The translations under genes were made by a program, and so were the position numbers. From assembly GCA_916613615.1 (NCBI GenBank), contig OU744726.1, positions 15,875,515 to 15,939,514 of the forward strand: a DNA stretch of 64,000 bases. The letters are read 5' to 3'. Below the pieces are notes generated by a model. It was not told the origin of the DNA. It searched no databases and saw only the letters and a program-made list of their open reading frames with translations. The stretch comes from Steromphala cineraria. Its lineage: Eukaryota; Mollusca; Gastropoda; Trochida; Trochidae. Each line of letters opens with the position of its first letter. Within the stretch, counting starts at the first letter, position 1. Shown piece by piece: positions 34,201 through 44,800 of this stretch.

Positions 34201-35941
34201 TTACTCATGCTGCTGTCACAATTAAATCTTTCAAACATAATAATCTGGCTATCAATACTCAGAATTTAGAAAGAGAAGGGGATTTGCTGCTTTCATGTTA
34301 ATACCTATTACCTCAGTTTATCATTCCCTGAATATTCCATATTGAAAAATATGTAGAAGTATGTTGGTGATATACTTATAAAATAACATTTAGATGGTAT
34401 TGAAAATAGAACAATATTTGGTCAAAGTTTTTTGTTCTGACATATGTTGCAGTAGTTAATGTGCGAAAGATGCCATACAGGATTGTTGTAAGCAGAACTC
34501 ATTACAAAGTCACAACAGGAATCCAAATTAAATATTTTGATTTTATAAAGACATGTTGTATTGTAGAATGTTATAAGTTACATATTTGAATAGGATAAGC
34601 AATTAGCTTTCATTTGATATGCAGCATGATACACATAAGAGGAAAATATAATTACATCTGATACAAAATCTGTTCCCGTGACCCCTATGACCTTAAAAGA
34701 TACATTTGACCTTGATACACAACTTAGATTTTCATATATTTTTAAAGGAATACGACTTCATTAAGTGTCAATCAGTTGAAATCATTTCTTTTGCAATTTG
34801 TGGTGGATACTCTGACAATTTAACTGAACTATTTTGTCCCAAGCATATCTCCCAAACTATACATTTATTGTATATAATCAATTGATCATAGCATAAATGT
34901 GTGTTTCAATATTCTATTACCCCGGGGTAACTAGTATTTAAAGTAATGTAGAACCTAATATAAATTTCTAAAATAAATTTTCATAATATTTTTAAGAGGG
35001 TCATGAAATAAGTAGGCCTACACTTAAATAGGGAGGGTCGCCCAAAAATGACTTTGAGTTGGGGAGTTATGTGGGGGTCGGAGGCCGAACAATCTCGGTA
35101 AATCTTAGGAAACTCTAGTTCTTAACGAAGATCTAAAACCATCTACGGGCGCGGCCATTTTTCGTTCCGGACTGAAGACTATATAAGCAGAGTTTTGATT
35201 GGCCGACAAGTGCTCGTAACTATGCCAACGATAAACAAAAAGCTCAACATTTAAAGTTAATTACTATAACATGAAACTTTATATGTAATAGAGCATTCAC
35301 TGTTTGGGTCTAGTATTGTCTATCTAATCATCTAACTTCATGAGGCACTTGACTTTGACACGATTTAACTCCTTAGTCCTACGATTAGATTTACGACTCA
35401 AAATACTGAATGCCGCTAAAACCCAAATAATCCGATATTCGAAGTTGCAAATAGCATAGCAAATAGTTAATCCATTGCTCTCAGTCGAATAATTTTAATA
35501 TATTGTTAAGCTGTACTATACATATAAGTTATTGACTGCAGGGGGTGGGGAGAATATGATCAATTAAGTAAGCTATAATTTAAAAAAAAGGATTAACAAA
35601 CCAATCGGGGGTTGAAAAGGAACACGGAGGCCAATGAGAAATATGTAAGAGTGGTTATTCAGTGGGGTGTAACAAATGCCTGCTTGTGATTTAGTCATCA
35701 GTATGAAATGTACATATCCTATCACGCCGTAATAAACTTAACTCTATAATGGTTATGGGGACCTAGTTACATTAAAACTAAAACTAAGACTATAGTTTAT
35801 AATATTCTGTCCTTATGTTAAGTTATTAAACAAATACAGTTTTATTAACACATAAATTCTAAATGCTAATGGATAATAAAATCAAACAAACTCTAACGAC
35901 AATTATAACACTAAAACGCTACAATAGAAAACAATACTTAC
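31206..35941. other. Long very AT-rich region without a recognised gene
   Basis: Repeated poly(A)/poly(T) words and no domain-bearing ORF on either strand. It includes a G22 tract at 33938-33959. At about 35179-35189 a TATATAAGCAG follows GCGGCCATTTTTCG and precedes GATTGGCCG; this could be a core promoter, but no exon follows that I can defend. Confidence 0.4.
33938..33959 (+). repeat. Homopolymer G tract (22 G)
   Basis: Uninterrupted 22 G, the longest homopolymer of G or C in the window. On the opposite strand it would resemble the C tracts at 5942, 6371 and 50005. Confidence 0.9.
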
Positions 35942-36110
35942 CAAGTGAATCAAAGATTCTGGCCGAGATTTGGTGAACTTGGCCTTTTGTACCGAAAGCC
36001 AATCGATGTAGCTTGGGTTTACAGAGAACAATAGAACGTACATGATAGTCTGAGTATGAGACGCTCCTAAAAGCATGCAGTGCGTGTTGTTGATTAGTAA
36101 TCATTTTCAT
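35942..36110 (-). CDS. Possible first coding exon of a minus-strand gene
   Basis: ATG at 36110 opens a 56-codon frame that runs to a strong donor (CACTTG then GTAAGTATT; intron begins at 35941). The peptide is basic with few acidic residues (SVSYSDYHVRSIVLCKPKLH in the middle), as in a mitochondrial targeting region or simply a basic N-terminus. I do not recognise the protein and found no second exon. Part of the plus-strand sequence (GGTGAACTTGGCCTT...CCGAAA) is shared with 54925-54953 upstream of the gene at 54965, so repeat origin is possible. Confidence 0.3.
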
Positions 36111-36177
36111 TTGAGCTTAATTTCCATGCACAACAAGTTAAATAACGTATCTTGAAGAGATAAATTATTTTTACGTG

Positions 36178-37291
36178 TATAGCACATTAGTTCTTGCAAG
36201 TGGAAACGGGGGCGGGTCTTGACAAAAGCTGTATAATTATTTTTGTTTACGGTTGTTTGAAAAAAGCTGTGTAAAAGTTAAGCACCCCCACGTTTTTTCA
36301 GCATCAAAAGTCATCTGCTTGAAATAAGACAATGTGGTTGCATTCATAAAATTGTGGTATTAGATATGACAAGAAACAATTTAAGTTACATTATCCTAAA
36401 AAATGAAAGTGGTTATTTGTAGTAGTAATATTAATATTTATAATTCCATTCTTTCAAGCCAACTGGTCAAATTTAAGTATTGACCTATAAGTCAATACTC
36501 ACAAGTTAGACCACAATTAACCTTCAAAGTCGCAAATTCTGAAGAAAAGAAAAACACAATTAAATGGCCTTATAACAAAATATGACCATGGCCAGTGTCA
36601 ACTGAAAGTACCCCTCGAAATCAATGAGAATTGTTTAGATTGAACTCAAAAGATTCCCAAAATTTATTCTAAAATCGTTTGATTACAGCCTTTAACGTCA
36701 ATAATTTAGAATACTTGTTTCAAATAGGACTGGACGTCATTTCAACCAGTGATCATGACTTCCTTGTTTTCAAGAAAAAACATGATTTGATTTGCAATAG
36801 TCAAGTTGGCGATCCGAATAGAGTTGTAGAGTTGCTATTATGTCGTCTGGAGTCAACGCTTCAATGGGACGCACGCGTTATTTTATACCCCACTTCCGGT
36901 CTCGTTGCTATGGTTTCCTTTGTTCTAACTGTAGGTGTATTGACGGATACACCTCTCCTTTCTATGTTGTAACTGTAGGTTATCCGCTGATACACCTATA
37001 CTTTTCTGATACACCATCTCTTTACTGTTAATCGACACTTAGGAGAAGATATCTTCAACGTTGGCAAATAAACGGACTTGTAAAACTTAGAATTTTATTT
37101 TTTTGAGAATTATAATCAAAGATGGTGGGAATCGAACCAGGGACCTTTATGTTGTTAATGTTGAGCAGTGACTCTATCGACTGAGCAAATGAGGATTGAT
37201 ACAAGCAGAGGGATTTTCTGTTGTTTTATGTATATACATATTCTTTATAATATTCTGTTACGTTTCCACTTGCAAGAACCAATGTGCTATA
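36178..37291. mobile_element. Terminal-inverted-repeat DNA element, 1.1 kb
   Basis: 36178-36208 is the reverse complement of 37261-37291 at 30 of 31 bases (TATAGCACATT...GTGGAAACG). The terminal TA may be the target. The interior has no transposase. It includes a Tc1-like end remnant at about 36270-36305 (AAAAGTTAAGCACCCCC), (T)GATACACC repeats and a tRNA-like segment, so it is a composite non-autonomous element. Confidence 0.7.
37126..37195 (-). tRNA. tRNA-like sequence (pseudo-tRNA or SINE head)
   Basis: On the minus strand: TTGCTCAGTCGATAGAG (A-box-like) and a perfect B box GGTTCGATTCC. The spacing between the boxes is slightly long and the stems pair poorly, so it is more likely a SINE head or decayed tRNA than a working gene. 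Confidence 0.35.
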
Positions 37292-37522
37292 CAATGTGCT
37301 ATACAACCAATGTAACAAATTCTTTATATATAAACCTATGTTTAAAATTACTAATATGTACCAATTTTAATGAAATAAAGTTAGTTTATGGTTTTAAACC
37401 GCAATTAGAAGAGTATTATTAATATTCTATTGATCTTTTTAGGTAAAGAGCTGTATACTTAAAGAATGATGGAGTGCTCTTTTTTGTCAAATATGACTCG
37501 ACCGGAGTGGGGTATAAGTCAG

Positions 37523-37665
37523 ATATACCCACACTTCCCTCGGTGTATCGCTCAATAACCTCCTGTTTGAATCGTGGTTCCTCGGCTCCCCTACGCTACG
37601 CCTCGGAGTCCCACGATTCAAACAGGAGGTTATTGAGCGATACACCTCGGGAAGTATGGGTATAT
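37523..37665. repeat. Large near-perfect hairpin (55-bp arms)
   Basis: 37523-37577 is the reverse complement of 37611-37665 at 52 of 55 positions, with a 33-base GC-rich loop (CTCGGCTCCCCTACGCTACG...). Further-out similarity (ACCGGAGTGGGGTATA at 37501; inverted near 36885-36905) suggests it belongs to a larger foldback element. Confidence 0.85.
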
Positions 37666-37859
37666 CTCTAACATATACCGCGCGATATTTAGGAGTTACT
37701 GTTTCAAACGATAACACTGCATCGACTCCATTTGAGTATAAAATAACCCTATTTTGCAAATGCCAGATATATGTGTACAATCCCCCTACTGGTTTTGGAG
37801 AAAAAAAACATCGACAGAATTACCCTTATTTTAAGGTTATAAAAAAAACATTTTAGTGA

Positions 37860-38045
37860 CGTCTTCTTTCAACGTTTTTTGAACGTAGAAAAGAACCGTT
37901 GAAACACAACATCCTTCCAACGTTGGTTTTGAATCTAACCAATTCACAATGTTGAACAAACGTCATGTTTCAACGTTTTTTTGACGTTGGAATACAACGT
38001 CCTTTCAATGTTGGTTTCTAACCTAACCAATTCGCAACATTGAAT
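37860..38045. repeat. AACGTT-rich repeat, two ~120-bp units
   Basis: Two units containing CAACGTTTTTTTGACGTTG and AACCAATTC(A/G)CAA. It resembles in vocabulary the satellite at 6690-8045 but has a different period. Confidence 0.6.
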
Positions 38046-38618
38046 TAAATTTTGGTCCGATGATCTTGAACTTTTTATTGAACTTCACTACACTTTGAAT
38101 ATGGGGCTTTAATATTTGTTTTTGAAAATTAATCTCGTTTTATTCAAACCGAGGTTGGGTCAACACTTTATGACTTGAGCTGCTTCTGTGTGGAGAGAAT
38201 GGTAGACAACATACACATGACACAGACGGAAATAGATTACATTTAGAGGAAATTCGTATCAAATAAAATGAAATCGTACCTCATTTTAAGGCGTCGAAAT
38301 ATCGATTGTGAAAGACACCTTTGACAATGCACAATTTTTAGAGATTGAATTCGAAATGGGCCATTGCCCATATGTCAAACGTCAACTTCAAAATTTTAAT
38401 GGGACATTTTTTCTCCAGTGGCAGAATGGCCCATGACCCCTGCCTTTCCAAATCACCGAGGAAACATGAAATGTACTTAATGTATGCAATTACTATCAAG
38501 AAGAACAAGAGTCATCAGAAGATGACATATCCAAGCGGTTCCACACGATCGTAAGATGTAAACCTTTGAAAGATAATTGTAAATTTTTCAAGCAAGGTTC
38601 ATAATAGTATAAGCTAAT
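38046..38618. other. Unassigned; possible decayed coding relic
   Basis: Around 38340-38560 the plus strand reads in one frame, with two stops, as EFEMGHCPYVKRQLQNF...FFLQWQN...EEQESSEDDISKRFHTI. This has a protein-like amino-acid make-up, but I cannot assign a family. A relic of a transposon ORF is possible. Confidence 0.25.
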
Positions 38619-39545
38619 ATATATGAAACGAAACCTTTCATGAACAGAGTCCAAATAAGAGCCGTTTCCATGGAAATAATAAAAAATAAAATTTTCAGAA
38701 ATGTGAAAATATCAAAAGGTACCACTTCAGTAGGTGGGCAATACACATGTAAAGTTTAAGAAAGATATGGGGACCGGTTTTATATATATGAAACGAAGCC
38801 TTTCATGAACAGAGTCCAAATAAGAGCCGTTTCCATGGAAATAATAAAAAATAAAATTTTCAGAAATGTGAAAATATCAAAAGGTACTACTTCAGTAGGT
38901 GGGCAATACACATGTAAAGTTTAAGAAAGATATGGGGACCGGTTTTATATATATGAAACGAAACCTTTCATGAACAGAGTCCAAATAAGAGTCGTTTCCA
39001 TGGAAATAATAAAAAATAAAATTTTCAGAAATGTGAAAATATCAAAAGGTACTACTTCAGTAGGTGGGCAATACACATGTAAAGTTTAAGAAAGATATGG
39101 GGACCGGTTTTATATATATGAAAGGAAACCTTTCATGAACAAAGTCCAAATAAGAGCCGTTTCCATGGAAATAATAAAAAATAAAATTTTCAGAAATTTG
39201 AAAATATCAAAAGGCACCACTTCAGTAGGTGGGCAATACACATGTAAAGTTTCAGAAAGATATGTGGACCGGTTTTTGAGTTCTGCTCCGGAAACGAAAC
39301 CTTTCATGAACAGAGTCCATATAAGAGCCGTTTCCATGGAAATAATAAAAAACTAAAATTTTCAGAATTTTAAAATATCAAAAGGCACCACTTCAGTAGG
39401 TGGGCAATACACATGTAAAGTTTCAGAAAGATATGTGGACCGGTTTTTGAGTTCTGCTCCGGAAACGAAATGATTACGGACGGACGGACGGACGGACATA
39501 CATACGGACAGGGCGATGACTATATCCCATGGTATTACATACCGG
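38619..39545 (+). repeat. Five-copy 165-171 bp tandem array ending in GGACGGACGG
   Basis: The phrase GAAACG(A)AACCTTTCATGAA starts at 38625, 38790, 38955, 39120 and 39291, with the closing copy at 39462: three intervals of exactly 165 bp, then two of 171. The last two units carry TGAGTTCTGCTCCG in place of TATATAT. The array ends in (GGAC)5-type sequence at about 39477-39497, as the other GGACGGACGG elements do. Units are about 95% alike, so expansion is recent. Frames across the array are artefacts. Confidence 0.9.
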
Positions 39546-39663
39546 TGGAATAAAAATGACATTTTCTGGGTTTAAAACTGCGACAAGACATTTGAGAAAA
39601 ATCTTCATTTATCTGATAAGATAAAAGACATTGGGAGGTTTAACCGTGATGACAGTGGTAGGT

Positions 39664-39815
39664 CACAGGAATTTGATATCGAAAATAAAACGTATCGTAA
39701 ATAAAACGTAGGTAACACGTACATAAGAAAGACCTACCCCATCTATTATAAAAAGAGGTAGGTCTTTCTTATCTACGTTTTACCTACATTTTATTTACGA
39801 TATCAGGTTCCTGTG
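39664..39815. repeat. Foldback element (hairpin)
   Basis: Left arm 39664-39738 (CACAGGAATTTGATATCG...AAGAAAGACCTACC) pairs with right arm 39757-39815 (GGTAGGTCTTTCTT...GATATCAGGTTCCTGTG). The left arm has an internal AATAAAACGTA duplication that loops out. Confidence 0.8.
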
Positions 39816-39938
39816 TGGTAGGGCCTACTCAATTATAATGATAAAGATAAGAGTTACAAAGATATCTGAAGACACTAGATGAAAATAGACTGAATAATGA
39901 TATGGAATGGTAATGATTGATAAATAATTATCACTTAA

Positions 39939-40292
39939 AGGGGCAGTAGCACATTTTTTGATAATTTTATATCTTAGATAGTTCACTGATAATTGTAAGT
40001 TAATGCTAAATGTATTATTTTGACAGTGTCAAAAATCTCATTACACAAGCCAATCATCCACAGTCAGAGGACACTGTATGAAGGTTCACAAAAATCCATT
40101 GGCGGCCATTTTATGTGAACACCTTTAATTCATTTTGTGAAAGAAAAAGGAATTGCATGGCTAAACTTTACGTTATATATTATAATTATTACTGCTCCAT
40201 TTAGTTTAAATACATTGTCTTTCAATTGGAACCATTAATTTTCATTTTCCTGACATCACCTTATATTCCCCCTAAAACGTGCTACTGCCCCT
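39939..40292. mobile_element. 354-bp MITE with TTAA target duplication (Kolobok/piggyBac type)
   Basis: Terminal inverted repeats AGGGGCAGTAGCAC at both ends, flanked by TTAA at 39935-39938 and 40293-40296. TTAA targets are used by piggyBac and Kolobok transposases; the A/G-rich terminus fits Kolobok better. No ORF inside, so it would depend on a transposase elsewhere. It sits about 0.6 kb upstream of the GTPase gene promoter. Confidence 0.8.
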
Positions 40293-40868
40293 TTAAAACA
40301 TGTTAAACAAATAACATTTGGTAATATGAGTACAAACAGCAAGGTGAAGATGCCAAACACATTGTTATCCAGGCGGGGATGTAAATATGGTTATTGTTGA
40401 GGGTTGTGTTTCTCAGGGTCATGACAAAACTAAAAATAAACAAAAAGGTGTATATGATGAACCTTAATTCATTTATCAATTTACTCACATATGCTTTGAA
40501 CCAAAGATATAACTACAAGAGTGGTACGTTTGACATTCTAATAGCGTACCATATCCCCAAGAAAATTCTGTATCCCAGCTTGAAACTTTAAATGTGACTT
40601 ATACTCTAAACATCAGTTAAAATCACGCGCCGTGTATGATTTCATCAGAATGTCTAAAATAAGAAAAATAATAATAATATCTCTGTTGTTTTTAAGTAAT
40701 CGGCAATAACTGAAATATATTATTTAATCTCTTATTTTAGAGATATTAGAGATTTAGAGGTTGACATAGCTTGGCACACTTCTCAATTCTTCGTAGTTTC
40801 CTTTTAAGGGCAAAATGGATAAAATTAAAGACATGTTCCCGATTGCCAGAAACTGCAAAGTTTTGAAC

Positions 40869-41023
40869 TTGGCGCCAAAACACGTCGTGCATAAGATATA
40901 GGCTACGGGGATTCCCCATGTCGTCATTGCTTGCTCACTGCGCATGTGACGTTGTGTCAGCAATATTCATTTCAACACATCATATTACACCGTGGATATA
41001 CTGTCAGTAAACTCCAAACAGCG
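40869..41023 (+). promoter_or_regulatory. Putative promoter and 5' UTR exon of the NZF-GTPase gene
   Basis: Contains a palindromic E2F-like TTGGCGCCAA (40869-40878), a perfect palindromic NF-kappaB site GGGGATTCCCC (40907-40917) and TGTGACG. A strong donor follows: AAACAGCG at the exon end, then GTAAGTGA from 41024. The transcription start is not visible directly; it should lie between the kappaB site and the donor. The factor assignments are motif matches only. Confidence 0.5.
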
Positions 41024-41760
41024 GTAAGTGAAGTAACATCAAATAACAGCGTTTAATATTCGATAAAAATCCATGTTTTAAAGACTGTCGTTTCGTTTAA
41101 ACTAGCCTATAAATAGAAACGATAGCCCTCGGCGAATGTTCAATGGCGTCTTATATTCGTCGTTGTTTACAACTGTGTATCTTTCATGTACGGTCAGCCA
41201 TTTTAATGCGGAAATGAAATGGACACTGTGTTAAATGTTTGTAACTTGTTGTTTTATTTATTAAATTATATGACATGCTATATAGTTTGAAGCACGCGTT
41301 TCGCTACATAGCGTAGGCATATCTGTATATGAACCGACAACAGTGGTTTGTTTTGGTAGTGTAATTTAGTGTTATTCAATAACGATCATAATGAATATGG
41401 ATAAATGTTGTGTTTAATACACTCTTAATTTTATTCAATATAATATTCATGTCACCTTTTGTTATGGTCATTTTCTCGAGAAGATTATATATTTACTATG
41501 AGTAAAATTCACGCGCTTTGTATATTACATCAGAATCATCTCATTGTATCGTCATTTCTTATAATAGCCTAACATACACCCACTGTTTTCGTTATGTGAA
41601 GTCGTGATAATGTGAATGAATATAAGACTGTTAATGAAATGCATCGCCAATCTCGTTCTGACCTCCAGGTGAGCGAGATCTATTCTGTTAGACTAAGAAA
41701 TCGTCACTCATGTCACTTTGACCCTGTTTATTCATGTTTTCATTTTCGTTTTATTTCCAG

Positions 41761-41811
41761 GAAATTTTCATTTCGAAGAAAGAGAAAGTTGACAGAGCAT
41801 AAAAATGCCAG
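41761..41811 (+). other. Second 5' exon: leader plus ATG CCA G
   Basis: The acceptor TTTTATTTCCAG ends at 41760 and the donor GTAAGATTT starts at 41812. The exon holds a purine-rich leader (AAAAATGCC context) and only the first seven coding bases, ATGCCAG. An alternative upstream exon could end at CCTCCAG/GTGAGCG (about 41668). Confidence 0.55.
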
Positions 41812-44800
41812 GTAAGATTTTTTGAACGATTAAATTTTTAATTTTTGTTATAGTTTATTTTGAGTACTTGTTTATTCGTGAAATATATTGTAGGATATTC
41901 GTTATATGTCGTAACTGCATAAGACATTCAAGAAAATCCAAATATTCTGGATACAAACTTAAACAATACGACGACATAGCGGAGTATATCCTTTTCCCTT
42001 CATTAGGAAATAATAACAAGATATATGATTAGGTTTAATTTCAAGAAAAAAATCTTTTTTTCAAATTCAATTATCACATTCAGAAATCAATTTCCGGGTT
42101 GTAATTGAATACTGCATTAAATGAATACTTATATACATGAAACATGTATTTGTTTAGTAATAAGTTAATCGAATATGTTGTTTTTACAGCAAATAAACTT
42201 GAACATAAAGCAATGTATAAACCTAGCATGTTCTGAAAGTTAAGTGGTCAATTCCATAAGGGAAAATAAAGAAAAAATTTGAAAAGTTGCCAGTCCTGAC
42301 CAAAAAGTAACCAGTCCTGGTAAAAAGTAGCCAGTTTAAGGACTGGTGGACGGGCTATATTTTAAACACTGACATAAAGTCACCATTTTGATTGGCCTCA
42401 AATTACTTTTCGACCCTGAATAGAGTCTTTACCTAAGATCAAACCATCGAATCATTCTAGATGCGAGCACACTTATCCATTAAACAAGCTAGGCAACATC
42501 ATGTCTTCATTCTGACCTGTATCAATGTTTCCAAAGTGATCTATTGCTACTGAAGATATTTGAATTACCAGGACATATAACAGTAGAAAACTATTAAAGA
42601 TATGAGATTATAAGTAAAGCTTATACAACGTACATTACCACGTTAAAGGCGAATGCTGGCGTTTTGCTGACACATTGTCAAAGCTCTTCTGTGAAGATAA
42701 ATTCCCGGTAAAAAGATGGTAAACAATTCTGTGTTGCAGATTCAATTCAATGGTGTTGCAATTATCGTTTTTCTCATGATTTCAATGAAAAATATTTTTA
42801 TGTGTTTTATTCATGGTTTATGTTTGGTCATTTGAGATAATATGATCATCTTAATTATTGGGAAGCGTCTTTCACTTTGTCCTTGTATGTCAAAAATATA
42901 TTTTTATGAAAAAGCAGTTACCCATATTTGATTTAGGATATAATCATGTCGACTTAAAATGATAGCCACAGTCATCAAGTTGGCTAGCAATGCCTTTGGT
43001 CTAAATTTGGATGAGACGCCAAATCTACTTTCACGATATTCAAATAGTGATAATAAATGTTTTAATGTTAAATCTACATACAATCATTATTAGTTCACTA
43101 TTACGGAAGTTATTAGTATTAGAGTATTACAGTTAGCTAATAGAGCATCCTGTCTTTGAATTGAAAGTATAATCAAAATCTACGTCCTAAAATTTGGAGA
43201 TTCAGATTATGAGGTGATGAAGTCAAATGCTCCTTCGCTAGAGACAGCTATGTGTATATATGCATCTATCTTTATCTCCTCTGGCTCTCACCATGAGGTC
43301 CCGAGTTTGGATGAAATGCGACTTCAGTGGATGAGTCTTGCAATTATTATCTTTATTTCTCGATGTAAATTTGCTCAGGTCCCACCGTCTGTGGTTACAG
43401 AGAATACATGACCTTGAATGTTACATAGTCAGTCATGGTCTTGTGCTTACAGAGTGGACGTGTGGACGATGTACCTTCACCAACCATGAGCTGATGACCA
43501 ACTGTGAGATGTGTGAAGCCCCGAAGGAGGCTGCCGAGATCCCATATTTGGGGGAACAGTCAGGAACAAACCCCCAGAACAACAACTCTGTGAATCAAGG
43601 CGGACCCACAGAGCACTTGCCAATGGAGCAGACGACACCAGAAAATGCTTTTCCCTCAAGTTTTGAAGCTCCACCACAGCAGACGACACAAGCAGAAAAT
43701 ACGTTTGCTTCAGCCTTTGACCAACCAGCAGACGTGAGACCTATGCAGACGACACAGCCTTCGGCAGACGACATGTTAAATACGATGGAAACCGGCGACA
43801 ATTCAAAATCCGGGACCACTGATATTTTGAGTGGATTAAGTATGGAAGCGAACGGTTCCCTGACCCCAAAGGACTCACTGACAGGAGCTGAAGGAGCCAC
43901 AGGACCAAGTCTGCCGGAACCAATGGCTCCAGTTGTTCTCCATAGTCTACAGACTCCGTCTGAGTTGGAGTCTCCTATGTCGGAACCTGAACAGATCACT
44001 GGAGCAATGTGCTTATCACCGGAATCAGGTATACTTTATATTCAACTAATTAACTTAATTTACTTTTTTCTATTCAATTATCTTATTATACAAAATGTGA
44101 CTATGTTATATATCATTCCATTTATATTTTCTCTGTTTTCGAAGTATGAATGTGAGATTCATTGAAAATGTCTTGAGATCTTTTGAGGGTATACTTTATA
44201 TTCAACACAACATGTCCATCAGAGAAACAATCAGATTTTATGTTATAGCTGTAATCAAACAACACTCCAAGTAATATTCTCTTAATTTATTCAATTATTT
44301 CAATCATAAATTCATACATTTCCATGCCATTTCAGTAACTGAGGCAGATGAGCGCGGATGGACCTTCTTGGACAATGAAGTGAGGATAGTCATGATCGGC
44401 AAGACAGGAGTGGGCAAGAGCACAACAGGGAACAACATCCTTGGAAGCGACACCTTCAAGTCCAGCGCTAGTGGGGCTTCTGTAACCAAGAAATGTCAGC
44501 TGGGCTGGTCAACAAGGTATAACCGAGACATCCAGATCATTGACACCCCTGGACTCTTTGATACCGGAATGACCAACGAGGACATCAGTCGTGAGATTGT
44601 CAAATGCATCGGGATGACCTCCCCAGGTCCTCATGCCTTCCTGCTGGTCATCAGACTTGACCGCTTTACAGCAGAGGAGAAAGCGACTGTGGAACAATTC
44701 ATCAACATCTTTGGGCAGGACATGCTAAAGTATCTGGTTGTGCTCTTTACAAGGATGGATGATCTCAAGTATGATGGGACAACGCTGGATGATTACCTGG

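Noticed and set aside
36679..36972. 97-codon plus-strand ORF
   Set aside because: It lies inside the 36178-37291 inverted-end element, with no domain and no splice context.
39110..39562. Open frames at 39110-39562 on both strands
   Set aside because: Both arise from the 165-bp tandem array.
43338..43452. Upstream extension of the finger exon as coding (MQLLSLFLD...)
   Set aside because: The frame is open, but the ATGCCAG exon with matching phase gives a cleaner start and places Trp4 as in other N-terminal NZF fingers. It is kept only as an alternative.
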